A stretch of 48,183 nucleotides of DNA from Methanosarcina sp. UBA289. Its GTDB lineage: Archaea; Halobacteriota; Methanosarcinia; Methanosarcinales; Methanosarcinaceae. Location of the stretch: the NCBI GenBank assembly GCA_002496565.1, contig DAKJ01000015.1, positions 208,391 to 256,573 on the forward strand, written 5' to 3'. A program made the translations under genes and the position numbers. Shown one piece after another: positions 15,464-23,638 of this stretch. The first letter of the stretch is position 1; each line of letters begins with the position of its first letter. Below the pieces are notes generated by a model, which was not told where the DNA came from, did not search any database, and was given only the letters and a program-made list of their open reading frames with translations.

Positions 15464-16990
15464 ATGAGTGATAAACCTGATAAATTAATCGCTGACGATG
15501 GGCTGCGCCTTGACGGGAGGCATGCGGATGAAATCAGGCCCATGAAAATTGAGATCGGCGTACTTTCGCGAGCCGACGGTTCATGTTATCTTGAATGGGG
15601 ACGGAACAAAATCCTCGTAGGCGTATTTGGCCCGAGAGAAGCTCATCCCCGCCGTTCACAGCGTGCAGATACTGCAGTTATTCGTTACAGATATAATATG
15701 GCTTCTTTTTCAGTGGAAGACCGTGCCAGGCCCGGACCCAGCAGGCGGAGTATTGAAATTTCAAAAGTTTCCAGGGAAGCTTTTGAGCCGGTGATTATGG
15801 CAGAGCTCTACCCGAAAACTGCAATTGACATTTTTGTGGAAGTTCTTCAGGCCGATGCAGGAACAAGGACAGCAGCAATTAATGCCTCAAGTATAGCGCT
15901 TGCCGATGCAGGTATTCCTATGAAAGGCCTTGTTACTGCATGTGCTTTTGGAAAAGTCGATGGCCAGATAGTGCTTGACCTCAATAAGGAAGAGGATAAT
16001 TATGGTGAGGCTGATTTTCCAGTTGCAATGACCCAGGACGGAGAAATTACCCTGCTCCAGATGGACGGAAATCTTACTCCGGAAGAAATACGAAAAGGCT
16101 TCGAGCTTATAAAGAAAGGCTGCAAAGAGATCCTTGAAATTCAGCAGGAAGTCCTGAGAAAGAAGTTTGAAACGCCTGTTGAAGAACCTGAAACCGAGAC
16201 TGCGGAAGAGACTGTAGAGAGTGAGCTTGAAGTTGTAGAAACTGAACCTTCTCTTGAATATGCTCCCGAAGCAGCGGTTGTAGAGGAGACTATTGAGGAA
16301 GCTGAAGAGCTTGAGGAAGAAGGGCTCTCCGAAGAAACCGCTGAGGCCTGTGCTGTTAATGAAGAGGCTCCTGAGTGCGAGGAGCTTGAAGAGATCATTA
16401 GAGATGCTAAGGCTGAAGTAGTAGAAGGAGAAGCTATAGAAGAAGTAATTGAAGCCGAAATCGAAGAAGAGGCTGAAGAAGAAGCATTTGAAGACGAAGC
16501 TGATTTTGAATCTGCTTTCGAGGCTTCTTTTGGGGAAGTTTCCGAATCTGAGGAGATTGAAGAATCTGAACTTGAAGAAACGGTCTCCGAAGAAGAAGCA
16601 GAACTCGAGCCTGAAACCGAGAAATGTGCGGAAGAAGTCCAGCCTGAAGCAGAAACTCAGCTTGAAGAAGAGGCAGGTGTTGAAGAAGAGCCTCAGCTTG
16701 AACAGGAAGAGGCCCAGCTTGAAGAAGAACCTAAACTTGAAGAGGAAGTGCAGCCTGAAGAAGAAGCCGGGATTGAAGAAACTGCCTCAGAAGAAACTTT
16801 TGAATCCGAGGTAGAGATTGAGTCTGAAGCTGAGTCCAGGAAAGAGACTCCTGCTGAACAAACAGTAGAAGTTGAAGAAGAGCCTGAAGAAGAGCCTGAA
16901 GAAGAGCTTGAAGAAGAAGCATCCAAAGGGCCCTGGAAGGTAGTAAAAGACCCCTCTGAATCCGGAAACAGAGGTGAAAACAATGAGTGA
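15464..16990 (+). CDS. rrp41: Exosome catalytic subunit Rrp41 with long acidic C-terminal extension
   Basis: RNase PH-family phosphorolytic subunit. Residues 1 to about 236 are a complete Rrp41: LRLDGRHADEIRPMKIE, the Arg-rich PGPSRRS loop, DAGTRTAA for phosphate binding, and LDLNKEEDNYGEADFP with the catalytic-site Asp residues (D178, D184 region). It pairs with Rrp42 in a hexameric ring that degrades or tails RNA 3' ends. Residues about 237-508 are an extreme Glu-rich low-complexity tail with a few Cys, ending GPWKVVKDPSESG. Usual Rrp41 length is near 240-250 aa. The frame stays open and ends by overlapping the rrp42 start, so the tail is real coding sequence. ATG start with GGAG upstream. 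Confidence 0.95.
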   Translation: MSDKPDKLIADDGLRLDGRHADEIRPMKIEIGVLSRADGSCYLEWGRNKILVGVFGPREAHPRRSQRADTAVIRYRYNMASFSVEDRARPGPSRRSIEISKVSREAFEPVIMAELYPKTAIDIFVEVLQADAGTRTAAINASSIALADAGIPMKGLVTACAFGKVDGQIVLDLNKEEDNYGEADFPVAMTQDGEITLLQMDGNLTPEEIRKGFELIKKGCKEILEIQQEVLRKKFETPVEEPETETAEETVESELEVVETEPSLEYAPEAAVVEETIEEAEELEEEGLSEETAEACAVNEEAPECEELEEIIRDAKAEVVEGEAIEEVIEAEIEEEAEEEAFEDEADFESAFEASFGEVSESEEIEESELEETVSEEEAELEPETEKCAEEVQPEAETQLEEEAGVEEEPQLEQEEAQLEEEPKLEEEVQPEEEAGIEETASEETFESEVEIESEAESRKETPAEQTVEVEEEPEEEPEEELEEEASKGPWKVVKDPSESGNRGENNE

Positions 16991-17774
16991 AGTTATTGCA
17001 ACGCTTAAGAAGGATTATATTTACAACCTTATGATTAAGGGAAAGCGCCAGGATGGCCGCGGCTTTAAAGATTTCAGGGATATAAAGCTCGAAACAAATG
17101 TTATCTCGAAAGCCGAAGGTTCGGCAAAGGTAACTCTGGGAGATACCCAGGTTCTTGTAGGAGTCAAGCTTCAGACAGGAACTCCTTTTCCGGATTCTCA
17201 GGACGAAGGCGTAATTATTACCAACCTGGAACTCAATCCTATTGCTTCCCCGGAGTTTGAGCCAGGTCCACCCAGAGAAGAAGCAATCGAAATGGCAAGA
17301 GTTGTGGACAGGGGAATCCGGGAATCGGGCGCAATTGATATAAAGAAGCTCTGCATAACCGTTGGAGAATCTGTCTGGATCGTCTTCATAGATGTCCATG
17401 TCCTCAATGATGATGGAAATGTCATTGATGCATCCTGTCTCGCTGCTATTGCGGCCCTTATGACTACAACTGTTCCGAACGAGCAGCAGGGAATCGGTGC
17501 GAATGTACCCCTTGCGATGAAAGAAATACCTGTTGGCGTGACTCTTGCCAAGATCGGATCAAAGCTTATGGTGGATCCTTCACTGGATGAGGAAGCCGTT
17601 TGTGAGACAAAATTAACTGTGGTCTCAAGTTCGGACGGATCTATTGCTGGCATGCAGAAAATGGGCTCTGCTTCTTTCACCGAGGCCGAGGTGTTGGAAG
17701 CAATAGATATGGCACGTGAAAAGGCAGCTGAACTCAGGGAACTTTACCTGGAAGAACTGGTAAAGCAGGAATAA
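16983..17774 (+). CDS. rrp42: Exosome complex subunit Rrp42
   Basis: Non-catalytic RNase PH-fold partner of Rrp41 in the exosome ring, about 263 aa. Family marks: DGRGFKDFRDIKLE, a long insert TGTPFPDSQDEGVI, ELNPIASPEFEPGPP, VDRGIRES and IDVHVLNDDGNVIDA. It lacks the Rrp41 catalytic Asp pattern, as expected. The start is placed at ATG 16983, since GAGGTG (16971-16976) is 6 nt upstream; GTG 16974 would add three residues but lies inside that binding site. It overlaps the rrp41 stop by 8 nt (stop at 16988-16990), so the two ring subunits are probably translationally coupled. Confidence 0.95.
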   Translation: MSEVIATLKKDYIYNLMIKGKRQDGRGFKDFRDIKLETNVISKAEGSAKVTLGDTQVLVGVKLQTGTPFPDSQDEGVIITNLELNPIASPEFEPGPPREEAIEMARVVDRGIRESGAIDIKKLCITVGESVWIVFIDVHVLNDDGNVIDASCLAAIAALMTTTVPNEQQGIGANVPLAMKEIPVGVTLAKIGSKLMVDPSLDEEAVCETKLTVVSSSDGSIAGMQKMGSASFTEAEVLEAIDMAREKAAELRELYLEELVKQE

Positions 17775-17794
17775 ACCAGGCAGGACTAATTAAA

Positions 17795-17802
17795 TATAAA
17801 TA
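17795..17802 (+). promoter_or_regulatory. TATA box for the eL43 transcript
   Basis: TATAAATA lies in the 174-nt gap after rrp42. A start about 26 nt downstream (near 17822) would place the three-way-junction element at 17851-17900 within the mRNA leader. It suggests that eL43, rpoP and the Brix gene can be transcribed apart from the exosome genes. Confidence 0.45.
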
Positions 17803-17850
17803 TTAAATGCCAGTATTTACGGTCTAGTATACATGCAATTGGTAATTATA

Positions 17851-17900
17851 GAACCTGAAAATCTGGGTCTCAGGGACCTGACTCGTGAGCCAGCAGGTTC
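17851..17900 (+). promoter_or_regulatory. eL43 leader with three-way-junction fold
   Basis: A perfect 7-bp outer stem, GAACCTG (17851-17857) with CAGGTTC (17894-17900), encloses two hairpins: GGTC (17866-17869) with GACC (17875-17878), and TGACT (17879-17883) with AGCCA (17888-17892), which has one A-C mismatch. It sits 48 nt upstream of the eL43 ATG. It is not a tRNA and lacks C/D or H/ACA boxes. A regulatory role is inferred. Confidence 0.45.
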
Positions 17901-17948
17901 TGAGTTCAATCACTTAGATTAGTATTTACATTTTAAGGAGTTTTAACG

Positions 17949-18233
17949 ATGGCAAAAAAGTTCACTAAGAAAGGAAGGATTTCCAGATCAGCAGGCAGAT
18001 TTGGTCCCAGATATGGAAGAAAGGACAGAAAGCTTGTTGCAGACCTGGAAGAACGCATGCGGGCTCCACACGTATGTACAAAATGTGCCAGGCCTACCGT
18101 GAAAAGAATTGGAACTGGTATCTGGAAATGCAGCAAATGTGGACATACCTTCGCTGGCGGAACTTATATTCCCTTTACCAGTGTTGGGCAGACTCTGTTG
18201 CGTACGATAAAGAATGCTACTGAGGCAAAGTAA
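17949..18233 (+). CDS. rpl37ae: Ribosomal protein eL43 (L37Ae)
   Basis: Zinc-ribbon large-subunit protein of 94 aa. Basic N-terminus MAKKFTKKGRI, then a four-Cys zinc finger with C43, C46, C61 and C64 (CTKC and CSKC), then FAGGTYIPFT, the family end. ATG 17949 is preceded by AAGGAG. It binds 23S rRNA in the mature large subunit. Followed 20 nt later by rpoP, as in other euryarchaeal superoperons. Confidence 0.95.
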   Translation: MAKKFTKKGRISRSAGRFGPRYGRKDRKLVADLEERMRAPHVCTKCARPTVKRIGTGIWKCSKCGHTFAGGTYIPFTSVGQTLLRTIKNATEAK

Positions 18234-18253
18234 AATCTTTAGGTTGTGGTTGT

Positions 18254-18391
18254 ATGGGTTATAAGTGCACTCGATGTAAACAGAAAGTGGAAATCGATTA
18301 CGAGTACACAGGTATAAGGTGTCCGTACTGCGGACACAGAATCCTGGTAAAAGAGCGTCCTACAACCATTAAACGCATTAAGGCCGAGTAA
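18254..18391 (+). CDS. rpoP: RNA polymerase subunit P (Rpo12/RpoP)
   Basis: A 45-aa zinc-ribbon subunit of the archaeal RNA polymerase, homologous to eukaryotic Rpb12. ATG 18254 to TAA 18391 encodes MGYKCTRCKQKVEIDYEY and then a second half with CPYCGHRIL; the zinc ligands are C5, C8, C23 and C26. GGTTGT-type sequence precedes the ATG. Its length and Cys spacing match the family. It lies between eL43 and the Brix gene, and stops 5 nt before the latter. Confidence 0.93.
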   Translation: MGYKCTRCKQKVEIDYEYTGIRCPYCGHRILVKERPTTIKRIKAE

Positions 18392-18396
18392 GGAGT

Positions 18397-18870
18397 ATGC
18401 TGGTTACTTCTTCTCGTAAACCTTCTGCAAGGACCAGGGCACTTTGCAAGTTGCTTTCGCGGTTTATAGCCAGCAAGTGCATAACACGCGGAAAAATGAG
18501 CATGCAGGAACTCCTTGAGTTTGCAGAGGGTGGGCCTCTCATAGTCGTAGGAGAGTACCACGGAAATCCCGGGGAACTCAGCTTTTATGATGAAGTCGGA
18601 AAGCTCCTTTTCTCGCTCAGGTTTACGGACTGGTATTCTAAGGAACTTGATTCCTACTGGTTTTCCGAAATAGAGCCAGTGCTCGCAGGCCAGGGAGAGA
18701 TTGCGAGCGCCTTTGAGGCTTTCTTCCATTTTCAAAGGGTTGAAAGTGATAAAATTGATCAACTTCCTTCCAGTTCCACCTTAATAGTGATTGAGGAAAA
18801 GGATATTGATTTTATGGGTGGTGGAAAGTCCCTTTTTAAACTTAATATCCGAGGTTTTAAAAAATACTGA
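18397..18870 (+). CDS. Brix-domain ribosome biogenesis protein
   Basis: A 157-aa archaeal Brix-domain protein, related to eukaryotic Imp4/Rpf factors that bind pre-rRNA during subunit assembly. It begins MLVTSSRKPSARTRALCKLL, the typical archaeal start, with R-G-M region (TRGKMSMQEL) and GPLIVVGEYHGNPG. It is shorter than eukaryotic members, as usual in archaea. GGAG is 4 nt upstream of the ATG. Rounds off the ribosome-assembly part of the superoperon. Confidence 0.9.
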   Translation: MLVTSSRKPSARTRALCKLLSRFIASKCITRGKMSMQELLEFAEGGPLIVVGEYHGNPGELSFYDEVGKLLFSLRFTDWYSKELDSYWFSEIEPVLAGQGEIASAFEAFFHFQRVESDKIDQLPSSSTLIVIEEKDIDFMGGGKSLFKLNIRGFKKY

Positions 18871-19009
18871 CCTCCAAAACCCTTATATTTAAAGTCGAAT
18901 TTTATAAGTCGATTTCATAGATTAGCAGCTTAATAATGTTTTCCAAAAAATGAGAACTCAATTTTTTTCTTATCCGCTTCAAAAACAGGTTTTTTTCAGG
19001 AGGAATTCC

Positions 19010-19261
19010 TTGAAACTTTTCGCAGAGTTCATTTTTGAAACCGAAACTGCAGAAACGACATACAGGGCTCTCCTGCCCGAACTCGATGATAGCTTCTCAC
19101 AAAGATCTGCAATAGACCTGTCCCTTGAGAATGCAAACAAGCTGGTACTGGGTGTAAAAGCTGAAGATGCGGTTTCCCTGCGTTCAGCCTTAAATACCTG
19201 GTTCAGACTTATCCAGATTGCCCAGGAAGTTCTTGAGGTTACAACGGAAGCTCGTTGTTAA
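19010..19261 (+). CDS. pcc1: KEOPS complex subunit Pcc1
   Basis: Small KEOPS subunit, about 83 aa, needed with Kae1, Bud32 and Cgi121 for the t6A modification of ANN-decoding tRNAs. The fold pattern is recognisable: KLFAEFIFETETAETTYRALLPEL, SLENANKLVLGVKAEDAVSLRSALNTWFRLIQIAQEV. The start is placed at TTG 19010 because AGGAGG (18998-19003) is 6 nt upstream; the longer in-frame reading from 18950 gives an unrelated Phe-rich N-terminus. A TATA-like ATATTTAAA near 18887 may give it its own promoter. Confidence 0.88.
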   Translation: MKLFAEFIFETETAETTYRALLPELDDSFSQRSAIDLSLENANKLVLGVKAEDAVSLRSALNTWFRLIQIAQEVLEVTTEARC

Positions 19262-19451
19262 TCGCCCGACTTTTGCTTCAGGAGTACATGGTTCTTATAG
19301 CTACTCAGGTTCTTTTTTCTGCGCTCAAGAGGACTAATTTAGGGACAAGAAAGTCTACTTTCTCAACTTGCTCAGGAGGGCTAATTTAAAAATCGGGGGA
19401 CAGATATTGGGACAGATATTTTCGTGTTTTCTGTGGGGTTATAATACCTAG
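19262..19451. terminator. End of the superoperon: hairpin and short tandem repeat
   Basis: Holds a hairpin AGAAAG (19348-19353), loop TCTA, CTTTCT (19358-19363), and two adjacent copies of GGGACAGATATT (19397-19420) followed by TTTT. It lies between convergent genes, so it probably contains the superoperon's transcription end. Confidence 0.35.
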
Positions 19452-20348
19452 TCATATTTTCTTCGCTTCATTAATCATATAAATGCAAAACTTTTTAGTT
19501 TCTAATGCCAATCCAAGGCTAAAGACTTCTGGGTTCAATATCAAATCATTTTTAACGTTAATTATTTTATTAAAAACCGATAGCCAAGGAACATCATCTC
19601 TAATTGTTGGAGCTTTCGTGTGTAAATTATGGATATGGCATCCTTTTATAGATTCGTCAGGTATCATTTCAATGTTATTGATAAAATGACTATTTATATT
19701 ATTAGAATAACCTTTGGATACTTGTGTGTACATAGTCCTAAAGTCTATAACAAAGCCAATATACTTCTGATATAAAGGATAATTCTGAATTAAAAACTCC
19801 CAGAATTCTTTCATCTGTGTACCGTTTGATATTACATGTCCGGTTCTATTTTCAATAAGAATTGTTGGCTTTACTTTAAATTCGTCTTTAAAGTTATTAA
19901 ATAATTTAATAGCAGATTCAGCAATGAATTGGTTTGTATTAGGCTTTTTTCCGGGATGGATTTCTATCACGGAAGGAGGTAATCCCATATGTCTAGCAAT
20001 ATCGATGTTCATCTCTATAAACCGATTTACCCATGGTTCACTATACCATTTTAAATAGCATTTAGGGGCTAAAGCAGGTTCTGTGTGAAAGATGTATCTA
20101 ATGTCTCTTGGAAGTTTATCATCTTTCAAATACAATTTATTTATAGCTTCTTTAGTTAAAAATTCACCCACACTTAATCCTAAAAATTCAGTTTCGGTTT
20201 TTCTGACAAAATTAGCAGGGAACTCTACAAAATTAAAGCTATATTGCTTTGCTTTTTCCCATCGATTAAGTAATCCCCCTCTACAATTTTTAGAATTAAC
20301 TCCACCCACATTAGGAAATACAAACCATGTTTCACCCATACACATCAA
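19452..20348 (-). CDS. TIM-barrel protein, AP endonuclease 2 / xylose isomerase-like
   Basis: A 298-aa protein with features of the sugar isomerase / AP endonuclease family 2 TIM barrel: GVNSKN, a NFVEFPANF strand, VIEIHPG, ILIENRTG, IGFVIDFRTMY and GCHIHNLH, where the His, Glu and Asp residues at strand ends could bind metals. The precise substrate is not recognised. The region is markedly AT-rich compared with the superoperon upstream, which hints at recent acquisition. The start could be TTG 20348, ATG 20345 or ATG 20339; no clear ribosome binding site separates them. It is convergent with pcc1. Confidence 0.6.
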   Translation of the reverse strand: MMCMGETWFVFPNVGGVNSKNCRGGLLNRWEKAKQYSFNFVEFPANFVRKTETEFLGLSVGEFLTKEAINKLYLKDDKLPRDIRYIFHTEPALAPKCYLKWYSEPWVNRFIEMNIDIARHMGLPPSVIEIHPGKKPNTNQFIAESAIKLFNNFKDEFKVKPTILIENRTGHVISNGTQMKEFWEFLIQNYPLYQKYIGFVIDFRTMYTQVSKGYSNNINSHFINNIEMIPDESIKGCHIHNLHTKAPTIRDDVPWLSVFNKIINVKNDLILNPEVFSLGLALETKKFCIYMINEAKKI

Positions 20349-20453
20349 GGTAATTTATACTGTTTAAAGGCTTTTAAATTTTTGCTGCCTTTAGGGTTCA
20401 TCGTGATTATTAAAATAATTACAAAAGTATACCTATTTTTCATAGGTGGTGAG

Positions 20454-20609
20454 ATGGAAAATGAGAGTAAAACCAGATCTAAAATAAAAAAATTAATTAG
20501 ATTTCTTTTAAGCTCGTTTGATTCCGGCAAGCAAAAAGAAAAGTTATTCAAGCATTGCGGAATTTTTGTCAGGGCTGGAGGTTTGCTTCAATTCATTTTA
20601 ACACTTTAA
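20454..20609 (+). CDS. Possible 51-aa basic protein
   Basis: ATG 20454 to the stop at 20609 encodes a Lys-rich protein starting MENESKTRSKIKK, with a hydrophobic C-terminal half. GGTGGTGAG lies directly upstream, closer than usual. No family is recognised, and it is opposed by an overlapping open frame on the other strand. It may be a fragment. Confidence 0.3.
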   Translation: MENESKTRSKIKKLIRFLLSSFDSGKQKEKLFKHCGIFVRAGGLLQFILTL

Positions 20610-20669
20610 ACCTCTTTTTTGAGCTCTTTCGTCATTCTGAGCTTTTTTTGCCTTTTGTTTTTCACATTT

Positions 20670-20843
20670 TTAATAACTATTCGCTCCGGATTTTTTAGAT
20701 TTGGAACCTTTGTTTGGCCTGAAAGCCCGTTCCGGGCACTTCTTGGAATCGGTTTTCCCGCGCACTTCAAAACCCAGGCTGAAACATTCGCCTTTTAGCT
20801 CATCAATAGCCGTATAAAATCTACAATCTTGGCATGTAGGCAT
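20670..20843 (-). CDS. Small four-cysteine protein
   Basis: From the ATG at 20843 a 57-aa protein begins MPTCQDCRFYTAIDELKGEC and ends in a Lys/Ser-rich tail. C4, C7, C20 and a later C (in KKCPERAF) suggest a zinc or iron-sulfur site. Small Cys-rich domains of this type accompany some radical or methyl-transfer enzymes, but no partner is nearby, so function is left open. GGAGGT lies 10 nt upstream of this ATG. The open frame extends upstream to 21041, but that N-terminal part does not look like a real protein. Confidence 0.5.
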   Translation of the reverse strand: MPTCQDCRFYTAIDELKGECFSLGFEVRGKTDSKKCPERAFRPNKGSKSKKSGANSY

Positions 20844-21430
20844 TCGAATTACTACCTCCATATATGAAGGCCATCTGGTCTTAGTCCCAGAATGTTTGCC
20901 CGGATACAATCTCTGAAGCAAAAGATTGTTTTCTTCAGACATCTTAAGTACAGGAATGTATCCTCTAAATAATATGTATCTGTAAATAAAACATTTTTGG
21001 TATACTACCAGAATGAAGGTAGGGATTTTGTATCTGGTCAACAGCTGAAAAATTACAATAACTACTTAAAGTTATTTATACAAATGTCCAGAAAGCTTTT
21101 GCCGGTCATTTGTTGTTTGCTTGCTGACTATGAGGTTATTTAATGGTTACGCCGATTATTTCAGTGGAATACCCATAGCTTGCTGTGGGATGCGCCAGCG
21201 CAACTTTGATAGCATTTTATTGGTTATTTGATGACTATCTATTAATATTTGCCAGCTATTTGTCGATTACTTTATGCTGCTTCTCGGATCTTCGATACTG
21301 CGGTTTTTGCTAACTGCATGATTATTTTTTGTTAATAGGATTTGCAGAAAACTGTTCTGGATGGATTAACTTTTTCCGGCAGCGATGAACTCTTTCTGGG
21401 CAAATGAATTTTTCAGAGCTGTTTCTTAAG
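20844..21430. other. Intergenic region
   Basis: No gene is seen beyond the doubtful N-terminal extension of the small Cys protein. A hairpin CCCATAG (21172-21178), loop CTTG, CTGTGGG (21183-21189) with one T-G pair is the only clear structure. Confidence 0.4.
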
Positions 21431-21826
21431 TCATATTTCTTCATAGTCCTCAAATTCAACATCAAGCACGGAGAGTTCGATTATTTTTCCTTCCCTATTA
21501 TAGCATGTCCAGCTTTGACTATCATAGGGGCGGCCAACTATGATATGGTAGTTTCCTGTTTTTGAAAAGAGGCGCAGGTCAGCCTTTGAAGGACTGCGAT
21601 TTGGGCCCGGATGGCTGTGGACTGAGCCTGCGGCTTTAATGTTCGGCATCATAGAAAGTCTGAGAACCGCATTTGAATCACTGGATTCTGTTCCAGGCAA
21701 TATGAGAACTTCAGTGATGATACCATCTTTTTCCTGCAAAAGTCCGGCAAATTCCTGAGGAGCCATGGATTTGCTCGCCTCCAGGATGAAATTAAGGGTA
21801 TCACGGGCTATTCCTTTAACTTGCAT
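21431..21826 (-). CDS. JAMM/MPN metalloprotease (Rpn11/Csn5-like)
   Basis: A 131-aa Mov34/MPN/PAD-1 family protein. The JAMM zinc site is intact: E25 (in PQEFAG), H70 and H72 in HSHPGPNRSPSKAD, then S80 and D83, matching HxHPx7SxxD-type spacing. Archaeal JAMM proteins of this kind remove small ubiquitin-like SAMP modifiers or cleave similar isopeptide bonds; whether this one does is inferred from family. ATG at 21826. It stands alone, with a proteasome alpha gene about 8 kb away. Confidence 0.85.
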   Translation of the reverse strand: MQVKGIARDTLNFILEASKSMAPQEFAGLLQEKDGIITEVLILPGTESSDSNAVLRLSMMPNIKAAGSVHSHPGPNRSPSKADLRLFSKTGNYHIIVGRPYDSQSWTCYNREGKIIELSVLDVEFEDYEEI

Positions 21827-22173
21827 AGAAGATTATTCTCCTGATAAGGTATATCTTTTCTGGGTAATGGATGAGAATGGATTGATTCGCACAGTGGGGT
21901 TTTCTGCAGTTATAACACTAATCGGGTTCTAGGGACTGTAAATTTTATTATTAATCATAGAATCAAGGTAGTTAGTTCAGATCAGTTGGTTTAGGTCGTT
22001 AATAGTTTGGGTTGACCAGTTTCAGAATTATAGCCAGTGAGTTTATCTACGGTTTGAACAGACTATTACACAGGAAATTTTATTTCTTTGAAATTAATCG
22101 GTTTAAGGTTTTATTCTCAAACTAAGTATTGTAAGGGGGTATTGGGATCAAAAATAAGCACTCAGTTTCAGGG
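21827..22173. other. Divergent intergenic region
   Basis: No gene is seen. It lies between the JAMM gene (leftward) and the malic enzyme gene (rightward), so promoters for both are expected; no strong TATA box was picked out. AAGGGGGT occurs at 22133-22140. Confidence 0.35.
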
Positions 22174-23469
22174 TTGGCTACGAATTTGAAAACGGATTCA
22201 GGAAAAAACTTGAAAAAAGATTCTGTAGAGGATCTGAAAAAATACCAGGAAAAAAACAGTGATCCACACACATCCTTATATCAGGAATCACTTGCCGTGC
22301 ACAGAAGACTTGGAGGCGTACTCGAGGTTGCGAGTAAAGTCCGCCTTCAAACGATACATGACCTCAGCATTGCCTATACGCCAGGAGTGGCCGAGCCGTG
22401 CAGGAAAATAATCGAGGATCCAGAGCTTGTCTATCTCTATACCTTGAAGAGAAATACTATTGCTGTTGTCACTGACGGGTCGGCAGTGCTGGGGCTGGGA
22501 AATATAGGACCTTATGCCGCACTGCCTGTGATGGAGGGAAAAGCAATAATTTTCAAAGAATTTGCAGGCATTGACGCCTTTCCGGTCTGCCTGGACACGC
22601 AGGAAACCGAAGAAGTAATTAAAACGGTAAAGCATCTGGCTCCTGCTTTTGGGGGCATTAATCTTGAAGACATCAGTGCACCGCGTTGCTTTGAAATCGA
22701 AGACAGATTACGTGAAGAACTCGATCTGCCAGTTATGCATGACGACCAGCACGGGACAGCCATCGTAGTTTTTGCCGGGCTTCTCAATGCCCTTAAAATT
22801 GTGAATAAAAAGTTAAATGAGCTCCAGATAGTGATTTCAGGCCTTGGAGCTGCAGGAGTTGCAATTTTTCGGTTTTTGATTCGGGCAGGGGCAGATCCAG
22901 CAAGAATTCTTGCCTGTGACAGTAAAGGGCTTTTGTATGAAGGCCGGGAAAGTGACATGAACCCTGTAAAAGAGGAAATTGCCAGGCTCACAAACCCTGG
23001 AAAATTGAAAGGAGGACTTGAAAATGCCTTCCTTAATGCTGACGTTTTTATAGGGGTCTCTGTGGGAGACATAGTCAGTGAGGAAATGATTAGATCCATG
23101 GCAAAAGATGCAATAGTAATGGCCATGGCAAACCCTGTGCCTGAGATAATGCCTGATGCTGCAAAACGAGCAGGTGCGAGAATTGTTGCTACGGGAAGGT
23201 CGGACTTTCCAAACCAGCTTAATAACTGCCTGAGCTTCCCGGGAGTTTTCAAAGGAGCTTTAAACACCTGTGCAAGGAAAATAACGCCTGAAATGGAAAT
23301 GGCCGCAGCCTATGCCCTTGCGGAGGTTGTAACGATCAGTGAACTTTCTGAAGATAACATAATTCCTGACCCTCTTGACAGGCGTGTCGTGCCTGCGGTT
23401 GCGAAAGCCGTTGCAAGTGCATCACTTGAAAGCTGTGTTGCAAGGAAGAGCCACGAAGACAATGCCTGA
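22174..23469 (+). CDS. NAD(P)-dependent malic enzyme
   Basis: Decarboxylates malate to pyruvate and CO2 while reducing NAD(P)+. The prokaryotic short form is clear: DLSIAYTPGVAEPC (about 64-76), the catalytic EGKAIIFKEF region (121-130), DDQHGTAIV (190-198) for metal and substrate, and a Rossmann GLGAAG (223-228), then GRSDFPNQLNNCL near the end. The N-terminal 33 residues are a Lys-rich extension not typical of the family, so the start is uncertain. TTG 22174 is the open-frame start; upstream AAGGGGGT is too far from it for confidence, and a start further downstream near the LYQESL segment cannot be excluded. Confidence 0.9.
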   Translation: MATNLKTDSGKNLKKDSVEDLKKYQEKNSDPHTSLYQESLAVHRRLGGVLEVASKVRLQTIHDLSIAYTPGVAEPCRKIIEDPELVYLYTLKRNTIAVVTDGSAVLGLGNIGPYAALPVMEGKAIIFKEFAGIDAFPVCLDTQETEEVIKTVKHLAPAFGGINLEDISAPRCFEIEDRLREELDLPVMHDDQHGTAIVVFAGLLNALKIVNKKLNELQIVISGLGAAGVAIFRFLIRAGADPARILACDSKGLLYEGRESDMNPVKEEIARLTNPGKLKGGLENAFLNADVFIGVSVGDIVSEEMIRSMAKDAIVMAMANPVPEIMPDAAKRAGARIVATGRSDFPNQLNNCLSFPGVFKGALNTCARKITPEMEMAAAYALAEVVTISELSEDNIIPDPLDRRVVPAVAKAVASASLESCVARKSHEDNA

Positions 23470-23638
23470 GAGGTCCGAACTTCGGTTAATGGTTCATTTA
23501 CGGACAAGGTTTTCATCTATTTTGTCCATCACGATCAGTACGATTAATCTTCAAGACCAATCTTCAGAACTATTGTTTCACAAAGAACTTGAACCTAAAT
23601 TACATACTTTTTCTGTTAAGTATTGTGGGTGATATGGA

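Noticed and set aside
16141..16983. Long open frames on both strands and in other frames across the Rrp41 tail
   Set aside because: They are products of the GAA/GAG-rich repeat sequence read in other frames (Ser- or Lys/Leu-rich) and lack ribosome binding sites.
17822..17920. tRNA-like look of the eL43 leader (GGTAATTATAG and GAGTTCAATC patches)
   Set aside because: No acceptor stem closes around it and no proper anticodon arm forms; the three-way junction explains the symmetry better.
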